Positions 1 to 9,047 of a DNA stretch of 64,000 bases are shown here, piece by piece (the stretch's first letter is position 1; each line of letters opens with the position of its first letter). Under the pieces are notes generated by a model. It had not been told where the DNA came from. It worked only from the letters and a program-made list of their open reading frames with translations, and ran no database searches. Source of the stretch: Weissella muntiaci. GTDB lineage: Bacteria > Bacillota > Bacilli > Lactobacillales > Lactobacillaceae. The stretch spans positions 1-64,000 of the forward strand of contig NZ_SDGZ01000013.1 of NCBI RefSeq assembly GCF_008107635.1. The letters run 5' to 3'. The position numbers and the translations under genes are program-made.

Positions 1-768
1 AGTCGTTACATTAGCGCTTCCTGACGTAATGGTTGGTGTAATATCAACTACCGTATTCGGCACTACTACTCGATCCGCTGGCACCGTGACTGTTGGTGGT
101 GTTACTACCGTAATCACTTCCGTTGCAGGTGGCGTTGTACCAGTACTTCCATCAGGATTTGTGTATGGTACGGTCGTTGTCACCGTATAAGTACCTGGGG
201 TCGTCGGCGTATAACTTGTACCTGTTAACGTCGTCGTTGTACCTGTCGGGGTCGTGACCGTCGTAACTGGTGTTCCAGTCGTTACATTAGCGCTTCCCGG
301 CGTAATGGTTGGTGTAATATCAACTACCATATTCGGCACTACCACCCGATCCGCTGGCACCGTGACTGTTGGTGGTGTTACTACCGTAATCACTTCTGTC
401 GCAGGTGGCGTTGTACCAGTACTTCCATCAGGATTTGTGTATGGTACGGTCGTTGTCACCGTATAAGTACCGGGGGTCGTCGGCGTATAACTTGTACCTG
501 TTAACGTCGTCGTTGTACCTGTCGGGGTCGTGACCGTCGTAACTGGTGTTCCAGTCGTTACATTAGCGCTTCCCGGCGTAATGGTTGGTGTAATATCAAC
601 TACCATATTCGGCACTACCACCCGATCCGCTGGCACCGTGACTGTTGGTGGTGTTACTACCGTAATCACTTCTGTCGCAGGTGGCGTTGTACCAGTACTT
701 CCATCAGGATTTGTGTATGGCACCGTCGTCGTCACCGTATAAGTACCTGGGGTCGTCGGCGTATAACT
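1..768 (-). repeat. Tandem 276-bp (92-codon) repeats in the adhesin gene
   Basis: Units run 768-493, 492-217 and 216-1 (the last cut by the window edge) at an exact period of 276 bases. The two complete units are almost identical at DNA level, and the partial third differs at only a few sites. Each unit encodes a Thr/Val/Pro-rich segment starting SYTPTTPGTYTV and containing PPATEVITVV and ITPGSANVTTGTPV. The period is a whole number of codons, so gain or loss of units keeps the frame. The bases at 769-960 hold a more diverged version of the same module. Confidence 0.93.
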
Positions 769-3700
769 TGTACCAATCACCGTGATAATCGTTCCATCCG
801 GAGTCTCAACCGTCGTTATTGGTGTATTAGTTGTTACATTAGCGCTACCTGGTGTCACCACTGGTGAAATTGTAATCGGCGTATTTGTTACTATCGTTTG
901 ATCCGTCGGCAAGGTAACCGCTGGCTCTGTAACTACACCAACTAAAGCCACCTTACTAATTTGTAGACTAGTGATTGGATCAGTATAGGTATAAGTTACA
1001 TCATAGTTACCAGCTGTCTTTGTATCTATAGTTGAGACCGGTGTGGTTGATCCAGCTGGTGTCACTGTTACAGTCACATTCGTTAAGCCAGCAATTGGGT
1101 TACCAACGCTGTCAGTCCCACTATCAAAATTATCAGTTGGTAACCACGGATCATTCACAAGTAGTGTTGAATTGTGCACAACTTCCGTCAAAGGCTTTGG
1201 TGTCACCGTGATCGTGTAGTTAGCTTGAATCGGTCCGTTGTTACTTTGATAAGTCACTGGAATTACATAAGTATCTGGCAAGAGTGGCGGAGTTCCATCT
1301 CCAAACGTCGTATTGAAGATTAGGTTTCCATTATTGTCAAAACTAATATCACTCAGCGGAATTGTTGAGCCCGTATTGCGTCCTTTAATGCTAGTATTTC
1401 CGGTTGCAATCACTGGTGTTGTCAACACAGTACCCGCGACTGGAATTGGCATCACCGTAATTGGCCCATTTCCGACTTCAACCGTTCCAGTACCGGTGGT
1501 TGATGCGAGCAGGGTTACAACATCATCAACTGTACTCGCAATCTTCTGTGCAATCCCCTCAGTATCGGTGTAGGTATTCGTGTAGGTAACTGGAATTGTG
1601 TAAACCCCCGGCACCATTTGAGATGCCAACGAGACCTGACCAGTTATAGGATCAATGCTAGCCACCCCAACTGGGCTAACTACACTTCCATCCGGCAACA
1701 TGACTTGACCAAGTGTTCCTTGATCCAAAGAAGAGTTACTAATATCTGTGCCATCTGGCAAAGGATCAATAACATTCGCAGGTAAAGTTGTTACCTTGCC
1801 AATCGTGTTAGTTATCTTCTGCCCCTGCCCAACTGAAATAAAGTCGTAGACAGTGACGGATTTATTATTAATGTCAGTATAAGTCACTGGAATTTTATAA
1901 ATCCCTGGTGTTACTTGTCCAGCTAAAGTTAAATTATCTGGGTTCGTCGGATCAACCGTTACCTGATTATTAATACCAGTAATCGGTACATTATTGCCAT
2001 TTGGATCTAAAACCGGAATGTTCGTAAATGTCCCTGCTGTTGGATCATAGACCACCCCAACCTGGGTATTGGTGATTGTTCCGGATAAATTAGGTGTATT
2101 GTGCGCTACAACGGGCACGTTCACTACCGTTCCCACAATATTCCCTGTGCTAACTGATACCGTATCAAGTACTGTTACCGTATTGCCCACATTATCCGTG
2201 TAAGTGATTGGGATCGTATACACGCCCGGATTTGACTGTCCGGCAAAAACGACCGTTCCATCTGTTGTGGCAGTTACTTCATTACTTGGTATAACCGTTC
2301 CATCTTGTTCTTGCACCATTCCAACAACTGCATTAGTAATAACCGCTCCAGATGTTGGTGTCACAGTATTCTTAATATTGACCGTAGTATCTGTTGGTAC
2401 CCAAGTTGCCGCACCAGAACCTTGAATGCTTCCAGCAACGTTAAAAGGCGAGGCTGCAATTTCAAACATTAGATGATTTGTACCAATATTGGCTGTTGCC
2501 GTCGTTGAATTTGAACCTGTAAACCCGCCAAAATAAAAGGTCGGGGTGGTTGTCTTAAAATTCAGAAATGATGCCCCATATAAATAGGCGTAATTATCAT
2601 AATCTGAATCGTTTGCCGCCTTCATATTAGCAACAGATTTAGATGTAAAGATTGTTTTGACCGCTGAATTACCAATTCCTAAGGCATTTGGATTGATTGA
2701 TACAGGTTGAATGTCAGTTGGATATGCCGGATTTGATGATAGCAAAACATCTGTTGCATCATTAGTTGTTAGATATTCTGATGGTGCTGTAAGAGATGCC
2801 CCTAAAAGGGCCATGTTCTGAACCTCCGCTAAGGAAAGTGACGAACCCGTTAACGGTGCCGTTGTTTGCTTCATAGTATCTTGAGCGTAGGCTGTGTCCA
2901 AATACGTTAAAGGCATTGAAATACCTGTATCAGTATATGTTGCATCGCTTTTATAAAAGCTCAATGTAAAATGTCCGTTAATATTGTGAGCCGAAACAAA
3001 AGTATTCAAATCTTTGGAAATCGTCAAGTAACTTGATTGGGTTGTTGATTGTAATTTATCAACCGTAAATGTCATTGCCACACCAATTGGTTGACCATTT
3101 AACGTACCAATGTAGGGCCAAGTCTGAGTGACTTGGCTCCCTACAGATAGACCAGAAGCCACATACGCATCTGTGGTAGTCAACAATGAGGCTGCTCCCC
3201 AATTTGCGCCATATGATTTTCCGTCTGCTCCGGTCACTGATGATCCAGAATAGTTCCCCGTCTGAACCGTACCAGCACCTGTAATCGTTGGTGCGCCCTC
3301 TGACCATGGCATAATCCTACCAAACAAACCTAATTGGACACTATCAGCGGTGCTGTTTGGCTGATAAGGCGTGAAGTTTCTAGGATCACCAATCATCGTA
3401 TCACTAGCCAGCATGGTATATGGGCCATTAGTTCCTGTAACACTTACCAGACCGTTCTCAACTAGAACAGTTTGCGTCACAGGAGTTGAACTACCATCCG
3501 TATAAGTAACAGTGTAAGCACCAGCAGCTAAATCATAACTCGTGCCAGTTGTTGCGCTGACTACATTTCCGCTACTGTTCTTAACTACTGCCGTGACAGT
3601 TTTACCATTCACAACGCCATTTGTTGAGGATGCCACTCCTTGTAAAGCAGAATTGAAATTATAAGTTATCAAACCCGTTGGTAATTTGTATTCAATATTC

Positions 3701-4209
3701 TTAGGTTGGGTCATAACTGTGGTCGTTGGCGTCGCCACTGTTGGCGCCATCATCATTGAATGACCTACAGGATTCGACGTTGGTGTTGGCGCCACGTATG
3801 CATTCACAGTTATGCTTTGGATCACCGGTGTCGCCGTCCCGTCACTATAGGTCGCAGTATAAGTTCCGGCCTTTAAGGTATAGCTCGTCCCACTAGTTGT
3901 ATTTACAACTGCCCCAGTATTATCAGTAATGGTCGCCGTCACAACTGAACCATCACTAGCATTAACACCCTGCACACTCGAATCAAAATTATATGTATCG
4001 GTGGCACTTGTCAAAGTTATATTAATTGCATTCGCATTTGTTAAGGTAACTGTCTTTGGCACCGTTGTACCACTGACTGATGTTGTGTCGGCATGAACTA
4101 CCACCCCCTCACTAACTGTCAATGCAACACCAAATACAAAGACTGACATTCCCGCTACCACCCAATATTTGCCAACCTTATACATTTTAAAATGTTTTTT
4201 CACATCCAT
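1..4209 (-). CDS. Large repeat-rich surface adhesin with KxYKxGKxW signal (partial, 3' end outside window)
   Basis: The frame is open from the ATG at 4209 to the left edge, giving 1403 residues without a stop. Residues 8-16 read KMYKVGKYW, the KxYKxGKxW signal of serine-rich or adhesin precursors. A hydrophobic stretch follows, with likely cleavage after HA at residue 40. Two related modules follow at about residues 56-138 and 170-253, both ending in TSY-L-AG-YT-TY-DG--TPV. An unrecognised domain of about 340 residues comes next. Four modules then end in PG-Y-IPVTYT, and the last part is a tandem array of 92-residue Thr/Pro/Val repeats. Any C-terminal wall anchor lies outside the window. The start is supported by GGAG seven bases upstream. 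I infer export to the cell surface and adhesion; the ligand is unknown. Confidence 0.85.
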   Translation of the reverse strand, partial: MDVKKHFKMYKVGKYWVVAGMSVFVFGVALTVSEGVVVHADTTSVSGTTVPKTVTLTNANAINITLTSATDTYNFDSSVQGVNASDGSVVTATITDNTGAVVNTTSGTSYTLKAGTYTATYSDGTATPVIQSITVNAYVAPTPTSNPVGHSMMMAPTVATPTTTVMTQPKNIEYKLPTGLITYNFNSALQGVASSTNGVVNGKTVTAVVKNSSGNVVSATTGTSYDLAAGAYTVTYTDGSSTPVTQTVLVENGLVSVTGTNGPYTMLASDTMIGDPRNFTPYQPNSTADSVQLGLFGRIMPWSEGAPTITGAGTVQTGNYSGSSVTGADGKSYGANWGAASLLTTTDAYVASGLSVGSQVTQTWPYIGTLNGQPIGVAMTFTVDKLQSTTQSSYLTISKDLNTFVSAHNINGHFTLSFYKSDATYTDTGISMPLTYLDTAYAQDTMKQTTAPLTGSSLSLAEVQNMALLGASLTAPSEYLTTNDATDVLLSSNPAYPTDIQPVSINPNALGIGNSAVKTIFTSKSVANMKAANDSDYDNYAYLYGASFLNFKTTTPTFYFGGFTGSNSTTATANIGTNHLMFEIAASPFNVAGSIQGSGAATWVPTDTTVNIKNTVTPTSGAVITNAVVGMVQEQDGTVIPSNEVTATTDGTVVFAGQSNPGVYTIPITYTDNVGNTVTVLDTVSVSTGNIVGTVVNVPVVAHNTPNLSGTITNTQVGVVYDPTAGTFTNIPVLDPNGNNVPITGINNQVTVDPTNPDNLTLAGQVTPGIYKIPVTYTDINNKSVTVYDFISVGQGQKITNTIGKVTTLPANVIDPLPDGTDISNSSLDQGTLGQVMLPDGSVVSPVGVASIDPITGQVSLASQMVPGVYTIPVTYTNTYTDTEGIAQKIASTVDDVVTLLASTTGTGTVEVGNGPITVMPIPVAGTVLTTPVIATGNTSIKGRNTGSTIPLSDISFDNNGNLIFNTTFGDGTPPLLPDTYVIPVTYQSNNGPIQANYTITVTPKPLTEVVHNSTLLVNDPWLPTDNFDSGTDSVGNPIAGLTNVTVTVTPAGSTTPVSTIDTKTAGNYDVTYTYTDPITSLQISKVALVGVVTEPAVTLPTDQTIVTNTPITISPVVTPGSANVTTNTPITTVETPDGTIITVIGTSYTPTTPGTYTVTTTVPYTNPDGSTGTTPPATEVITVVTPPTVTVPADRVVVPNMVVDITPTITPGSANVTTGTPVTTVTTPTGTTTTLTGTSYTPTTPGTYTVTTTVPYTNPDGSTGTTPPATEVITVVTPPTVTVPADRVVVPNMVVDITPTITPGSANVTTGTPVTTVTTPTGTTTTLTGTSYTPTTPGTYTVTTTVPYTNPDGSTGTTPPATEVITVVTPPTVTVPADRVVVPNTVVDITPTITSGSANVTT

Positions 4210-4290
4210 CTCTCTACTCCAATCAATCTATTTGCAAACCAAATTTGCGTTCACAAAAAGCAAGCTCCTAAAAAGTACCACTATCAATTG

Positions 4291-4319
4291 ATTATATACA
4301 AAAATGCAGATATTTTAAA
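4291..4319 (-). promoter_or_regulatory. Predicted sigma-A promoter of the adhesin gene
   Basis: On the minus strand, TTTAAA (4319-4314) and TATAAT (4296-4291) are separated by 17 bases. This would give a leader of about 75 bases before the start codon at 4209. The -10 box is perfect and the -35 matches four of six bases. Confidence 0.55.
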
Positions 4320-4550
4320 TGTCATAAATATCCTTTTATATTCGATATTATATGTTATTAGATAGGCGGATTCTATACGGAGAAACTGCAAATAATAAGT
4401 ATCTTCACATAAATTGAATTGATTTATTAGTATGAAATCTCGCAACACATTACCTGACGAAACTAATTAATCTATTCAAAAGATTGATTGAAGGCACTCG
4501 TCCTTTGGATTAGCATAAATACAATTCCCGTTCTATTTTAAAATTCCAAC
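4320..4550. other. AT-rich intergenic stretch
   Basis: Between the adhesin promoter and the gntP terminator I see only AT-rich sequence. There is no convincing ORF, hairpin or repeat. Confidence 0.5.
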
Positions 4551-4551
4551 T

Positions 4552-4585
4552 AAAAAACCCGAAAGTTAAAATAACTTTCGGGTTT
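4552..4585 (-). terminator. Intrinsic terminator of gntP
   Basis: A 14-bp stem (4555-4568 with 4572-4585, AAACCCGAAAGTTA) has a three-base loop and a T-run on the minus strand. It lies about 40 bases after the gntP stop. Confidence 0.85.
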
Positions 4586-4623
4586 CTCACTATAAGATAT
4601 GCTTTTAATATTCAGAACGTCTT

Positions 4624-6123
4624 TTATCCGAAGACTGCACTCAGTGCCAAGACGACTAACAAGCCGACAACTGAGATGATTGTCTCTAGAACAGTCCAGA
4701 TCTTCAATGTTTGTGGAACGTCCAAATCGAAGAATTCCTTAAACATCCAGAATCCAGCATCATTCACGTGCGAAGCAGCCAATGATCCAGCACCAATTGC
4801 CAAAACAACGAAGGCTGGGTTAACTGATGAACTAGCAACCAAAGGAGCCACGATTCCGGCAGCGGTCAAACCAGCGACGGTCGCTGATCCAACAGATACA
4901 CGGATGATTACCGCAATCAACCAAGCAAACAAAATTGGTGACATGTTTGTGTGAGCAAAGGCAGTTGCAATCGCAGTTGAGATTCCACCAGCGGTAAGAA
5001 CACCCTTAAAGGCTGCACCACCACCGATAACCATCAACAAGTTAGCGATTGACTTCAAAGCGTTTGACATTGAAGTTCCAACTTCACCCATTGTCCGGTT
5101 TTGCTTTGGTCCCATTGACCAAATTGCAAATGACATTGCCACAACCATTGCAATCACTGGGTTACCAATGAAGGCAAAGAAATGTGCCCAACCAGATGGA
5201 TGCAAGACATAACCATTTTGCGTAGCTGGTGACATTAGCTTCCAAGCAGCATCACCAATCTTACCACCATAAACTTGCTTTCCGCCATTTGCAGCCAACG
5301 TAAAGACTGTTGAAACTAATAGCAGAATAACAGGCATCAATGAAGTCAAGATTGACAAGCCAAAGCTTGGTGTATCTTCCAATTTGAATGTCTTCACTTC
5401 ACCAAAGGCATCCAAAGTCTTAGTAATCTTAAAAGCACCTGGAGCATACTTTTGCGCCAATCGAGTAAAGATTGGACCAGCTACCAACATTGCAACAATC
5501 GCAACGATGATACCATACATCAAGACAACCCCGATGTTAGCTCCTAGCAAATTTGTAACAGCTGTTGGAGATGGCTGTGGTGGCAAGAATCCTTGGGCAG
5601 CTGATAGAGCGGCCGCCATTGGAATTCCCAAGTAAAGTAGTGGCACTTCTGCTTCCAAAGCAATCGTAAACACGATTGGGATTAGAACAACCAAACCAAC
5701 TTCAAACAACAATGAAATTCCAATAATAAACGATGCTCCGGCAACAGCCCATTGCAAACGTTTCTTACCAAAACGACTAATCAAAGTTGACGCGATACGG
5801 TATGATCCACCAGAATCAGATACCAGACGACCAATCATTGAGCCCATTCCGAACACAATAATCAGCTCGCCCATTGTGCCACCAATACCAGTCTTCAAGG
5901 CATCACCAATACCAGCAGGATTCATTCCCAAAGCAAGTGCAACTAGAATTGAAACAATGATCAAAGATACAAAAGTATTGACCTTCATCTTCAAAATGAA
6001 GAATAACAACAGCGCGATTCCCAAAACCAAAATGATAAATGGCCAAACATTGACATCACTCATCATCCATTGAAAAAGTCCCGTTGTTGGGTTAGTCGAT
6101 AACCCAGCTAACAACGTAAACAT
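4624..6123 (-). CDS. gntP: Gluconate:H+ symporter, GntP family
   Basis: This is an integral membrane permease of about 499 residues with some 12 hydrophobic segments. It carries family-like stretches such as GMGSMIGRLVSDSGG (about residues 93-107) and AAQGFLPPQPSPTA. GntP-family proteins import gluconate or related sugar acids with protons. The kinase for gluconate lies directly upstream, which supports gluconate as the substrate. I chose the ATG at 6123 because AAGGAGG sits 11 bases upstream; an ATG nine bases earlier would lie almost on that Shine-Dalgarno. The gene has its own strong promoter at 6217-6245 and a terminator downstream. Confidence 0.9.
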   Translation of the reverse strand: MFTLLAGLSTNPTTGLFQWMMSDVNVWPFIILVLGIALLLFFILKMKVNTFVSLIIVSILVALALGMNPAGIGDALKTGIGGTMGELIIVFGMGSMIGRLVSDSGGSYRIASTLISRFGKKRLQWAVAGASFIIGISLLFEVGLVVLIPIVFTIALEAEVPLLYLGIPMAAALSAAQGFLPPQPSPTAVTNLLGANIGVVLMYGIIVAIVAMLVAGPIFTRLAQKYAPGAFKITKTLDAFGEVKTFKLEDTPSFGLSILTSLMPVILLLVSTVFTLAANGGKQVYGGKIGDAAWKLMSPATQNGYVLHPSGWAHFFAFIGNPVIAMVVAMSFAIWSMGPKQNRTMGEVGTSMSNALKSIANLLMVIGGGAAFKGVLTAGGISTAIATAFAHTNMSPILFAWLIAVIIRVSVGSATVAGLTAAGIVAPLVASSSVNPAFVVLAIGAGSLAASHVNDAGFWMFKEFFDLDVPQTLKIWTVLETIISVVGLLVVLALSAVFG

Positions 6124-6189
6124 AATACACATTCCCTCCTTAGGAGAACTAAAAAATATCTAACCAAAAATTAGATGAAAAATTTCAAA

Positions 6190-6211
6190 GAGACCGACCT
6201 GAGTCGATCTC
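6190..6211. promoter_or_regulatory. Palindrome at the gntP transcription start (candidate operator)
   Basis: Arms GAGACCGAC (6190-6198) and GTCGATCTC (6203-6211) form a nine-bp inverted repeat with one G-T pair and a four-base spacer. It begins about one base after the predicted +1 of the gntP promoter, a typical place for a repressor operator. In RNA it would also fold as a 5'-terminal hairpin, or act as a weak terminator for gntK read-through, because TTTGAAATTTTT follows on the minus strand. Confidence 0.5.
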
Positions 6212-6216
6212 GGGTT

Positions 6217-6245
6217 ATTATCCTAGTACACTTACAAATTGTCAA
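6217..6245 (-). promoter_or_regulatory. Sigma-A promoter of gntP
   Basis: TTGACA (6245-6240) and GATAAT (6222-6217) are separated by exactly 17 bases on the minus strand. It lies in the gntK-gntP gap, so gntP can be transcribed independently of gntK. Confidence 0.8.
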
Positions 6246-6350
6246 TGCAACTATACTATACCAATATAAAACAAAGCGACCGTTCAAGTACAAAAAATAC
6301 CCAATCAACCAATCAACTTCGCAGTCTCGTCACACATAAACACGTAATGT

Positions 6351-7886
6351 TTACTTGTGTGCAACGTGCTTACGCTGGAAGTCTGCAATATTCTTGTACT
6401 CGGTTTGTAGTTGACGTGACAGACGGATAAAGATTGGTGCCAATTCACGATACGCTTCATAATTCTCAGGATTTGGAGCGTATGTGTTTGAAGAACCGAT
6501 CATGTCTCCAATTACATCCAAACTGTCAATCATCCCTAAGGCTTTTTGTGCCATGACTGTTGCGGCCAAAGCACCAGATTCAAAGGCCGTTGGTACGGTA
6601 ACTGGCTGCTCAAAAATGTCAGCCATCATCTGACGCCACAATGGTGAGCGTGCAAATCCACCGGTTCCTTGAATCGACTTCAAGTCACCAACAACTTCTT
6701 CTAGGGCCAAAGAAACCATGTAAATGTTAAACACAATTCCTTCCAAAACGGCCCGCGCCATGTGTGCTCGTGTGTGCCCATGGTTCAAGCCAAAGAAAGA
6801 ACCACGTGCATTTGCGTCCCAGATTGGAGCTCGCTCACCACCCAAATAAGGATGGAAGATCAAACCATCAGATCCAGCTGGAATTTTAGAGGCAATCTCA
6901 GTTAATAGATCATAGGTATCAATTCCCAAAAGCGCCGCTGTTGATGATTCTGCATCGAACATCTTATCACGTGCCCAACGGAAGACATCACCACCGTTAT
7001 TAACCGGACCACCAACAACCCAGTGATCGCGGTCCAAGGCGTAGGTAAATGTCCGAGCTTTTGGATCAATCCGTGGCTTATCGGTAACAACCCGGATTGC
7101 ACCTGAGGTACCAATCGTAATTGCAGCCACACCAGGTTGAATTGCGTTCACCCCAAGGTTTGACAATGGACCATCACCAGCTCCATAAACGAATGGTGTA
7201 TCGGCTGGAATTCCGATAACTTGGGCATATACCTCATCCATACCACGCTCAATTTCATATGGCTCAACCGGTTGAGGTAACTGATCCTTTGTTACACCGG
7301 TTAATTCAAGCGCTTGCTCATCCCAATCTAGGTTAAAGATGTTAAACATTCCTGTTCCAGATGCGATTGAATAATCCATCTTGTTTGCACCAAACAAACG
7401 GTGGAACAAATATTCCTTAATTCCCAAGTAGTGAGCTGCCTTGTTATAAATATCAGGCTTCTCATTCTTCAACCAGCGCAACTTAGACAATGGTGCCATC
7501 GGATGAATCGGAGTTCCGGTCTTGGCATAAATTTCATTACCAACTCCGCTCTCCTTTAATTCTTCCGTGTACTTAACCGCACGCGCATCAGCCCACGTAA
7601 TAACGCGTGTTAATGGCGTCCAGTTTTCATCCAGCGCAATCAATGAATGCATCGCTGAGCTAAATGAAACGGCTAAAATTGTTCCATCCTTAGCTGCTCG
7701 CGCTACTTCAGTCATTGCATCCATAAAGGCTTCAAAAATCTCATTAAGATCTTCTTCAGCCATATCAGGTTCATCACGATACAAAGTGTAACCCTTGTTC
7801 GAGCTCGCAATCACATTACCAGCAGTATCAAACAAAACTGCCTTGGTGGATGTTGTCCCTAAATCAACTCCGATTAAGTAATCCAT
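6351..7886 (-). CDS. gntK: Gluconokinase, FGGY carbohydrate kinase family
   Basis: The protein (about 511 residues) phosphorylates gluconate to 6-phosphogluconate, which feeds the phosphoketolase or pentose phosphate route. The N-terminal phosphate-binding loop reads GVDLGTTSTKAVLFD. Further FGGY landmarks are AVSFSSAMHS, FVYGAGDGPLSNLG and the C-terminal GTGGFARSPLWRQMMADI. I chose ATG 7886 (MDYLIGVDLG), which has GGGAG six bases upstream. An in-frame start 30 bases earlier has no such site and would add residues absent from the family. The permease gene follows. A cre-like site lies about 75 bases upstream. Confidence 0.92.
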   Translation of the reverse strand: MDYLIGVDLGTTSTKAVLFDTAGNVIASSNKGYTLYRDEPDMAEEDLNEIFEAFMDAMTEVARAAKDGTILAVSFSSAMHSLIALDENWTPLTRVITWADARAVKYTEELKESGVGNEIYAKTGTPIHPMAPLSKLRWLKNEKPDIYNKAAHYLGIKEYLFHRLFGANKMDYSIASGTGMFNIFNLDWDEQALELTGVTKDQLPQPVEPYEIERGMDEVYAQVIGIPADTPFVYGAGDGPLSNLGVNAIQPGVAAITIGTSGAIRVVTDKPRIDPKARTFTYALDRDHWVVGGPVNNGGDVFRWARDKMFDAESSTAALLGIDTYDLLTEIASKIPAGSDGLIFHPYLGGERAPIWDANARGSFFGLNHGHTRAHMARAVLEGIVFNIYMVSLALEEVVGDLKSIQGTGGFARSPLWRQMMADIFEQPVTVPTAFESGALAATVMAQKALGMIDSLDVIGDMIGSSNTYAPNPENYEAYRELAPIFIRLSRQLQTEYKNIADFQRKHVAHK

Positions 7887-7962
7887 AATATTCTCCCGCA
7901 AATTTTTAACGTTCATCTATTTATTATTAACTTATAACAGTTTAAGGAAATTTTTTTCATTT

Positions 7963-7976
7963 TGCAAGCGCTTTTT
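7963..7976. promoter_or_regulatory. Candidate cre (CcpA) site upstream of gntK
   Basis: TGCAAGCGCTTTTT keeps the core TG-AA-CG--T of the catabolite-responsive element but lacks the final CA. Its place upstream of a sugar-acid catabolic operon fits carbon catabolite control. Confidence 0.45.
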
Positions 7977-7981
7977 TTGTA

Positions 7982-8073
7982 AAAAAATTTCACGACTTCA
8001 ACAAATTATATGCCATAACCAGGCGTAAAACAGACTTAACTATGGGCAATTACTGGGTGAAATCTATGTTATT
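7982..8073 (-). terminator. Large-loop terminator after yhaM
   Basis: On the minus strand ATTTCAC and GTGAAAT close a structure that contains an inner hairpin (TGCCCATA with TATGGCA, one bulge). A run of seven T follows. The outer loop is long, so the call is moderate. Confidence 0.5.
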
Positions 8074-8083
8074 TAATATATAT

Positions 8084-9040
8084 CTACTTATGATCATCTT
8101 CTGGTCGATAAACCATCCGACCATCTAACGCAAAAACCTTCTGAGAGAACTCACCAGGTTTTGTATCAGCCAAGGCTTTGTCGAAACTTTGTAAATTGGC
8201 ATCCAGTTCGTCCAACAAATGTAGGATCTGAGCTTCTTTAACCAAAGGCCGTACGGGTGAACCCCATTCTAGTTGCCCATGATGCGAAAGAACCACGTGT
8301 CGCAAAAGAACCATATCTTCACTGAATAGATCAATCTTCATTTCATTGGCTGCCAAAACAATTTGCTCGTCAATTAATGTGATATGCCCCAAAAGGTTTC
8401 CAGCTCTTGTGTAAGTCGTTGCCACCGGTCCCGAAAGTTCAATGACTTTTCCTAAATCATGTAACAAAGCGCCTGCATATAGTAAGGACTCGTCAATATC
8501 CTCATACTGATTTGCGACAGCTTGTGCCAATCGAGAAATCGATAAAGTATGAAAAGCTAATCCGCCGGTAAAGGCGTGATGATTGCTTTTAGCAGCTGGA
8601 AATTGATAAAAGGCATCTTGATATTCTTTCAACAGATACCTGACGATCCGGTTCCAGGTTGGATTCACAATTTTGAAGACCAACTCAGAGACTTCTTCTT
8701 CCATTGTAGCTTTTTTCATCGGCGCCGCTGGCATGAAATCAGCTGGATTCTGTGGTTCTGTATCCCGAGTTGGTCGAATACTAATAATCTTTAATTGAGG
8801 TTTTTCTTTATACTCTTGGCGAACGGCCGATACGGCAACAACCTGTCCAGCCTTCAGTTGAGCAACCTCATCAGCAGTAACATCCCACTTCATGCCCGAG
8901 ATTTCACCCGTTTGATCACTAATGGTGACTGCAATATAAGGCTTACCTTGTTGTGTTACACGTTGATCCAAAACCTTTAGAACCGCAAAAGTATTAAAAT
9001 GTTCATTTAATGCGACATCGCGCAATGCTTTCTCATCCAT
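8084..9040 (-). CDS. yhaM: 3'-5' exoribonuclease YhaM (OB fold plus HD domain)
   Basis: The 318-residue protein has an N-terminal OB-fold nucleic acid binding region (about residues 15-95, YIAVTISDQTGEISGMKWDV). A metal-dependent HD domain follows, with HHAFTGGLAFHTLS near residue 155, ALLHDLGKVIEL near 190 and HHGQLEWGSPVRP near 255. YhaM is a Gram-positive 3'-5' exonuclease acting on RNA, and on DNA in vitro. It is the last gene of yhaO-yhaN-yhaM, the order known from Bacillus. The start ATG lies 7 bases after yhaN, with GAGG upstream. Confidence 0.93.
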   Translation of the reverse strand: MDEKALRDVALNEHFNTFAVLKVLDQRVTQQGKPYIAVTISDQTGEISGMKWDVTADEVAQLKAGQVVAVSAVRQEYKEKPQLKIISIRPTRDTEPQNPADFMPAAPMKKATMEEEVSELVFKIVNPTWNRIVRYLLKEYQDAFYQFPAAKSNHHAFTGGLAFHTLSISRLAQAVANQYEDIDESLLYAGALLHDLGKVIELSGPVATTYTRAGNLLGHITLIDEQIVLAANEMKIDLFSEDMVLLRHVVLSHHGQLEWGSPVRPLVKEAQILHLLDELDANLQSFDKALADTKPGEFSQKVFALDGRMVYRPEDDHK

Positions 9041-9047
9041 TGATTAT

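Noticed and set aside
254-742. Two identical 70-residue plus-strand frames at 254-466 and 530-742
   Set aside because: They are antisense shadows of the adhesin repeats. Their identity only reflects the 276-base repeat, and neither has a ribosome site.
1-768. Tandem repeats as a CRISPR array
   Set aside because: The units are 276 bases, contiguous, coding and without unique spacers.
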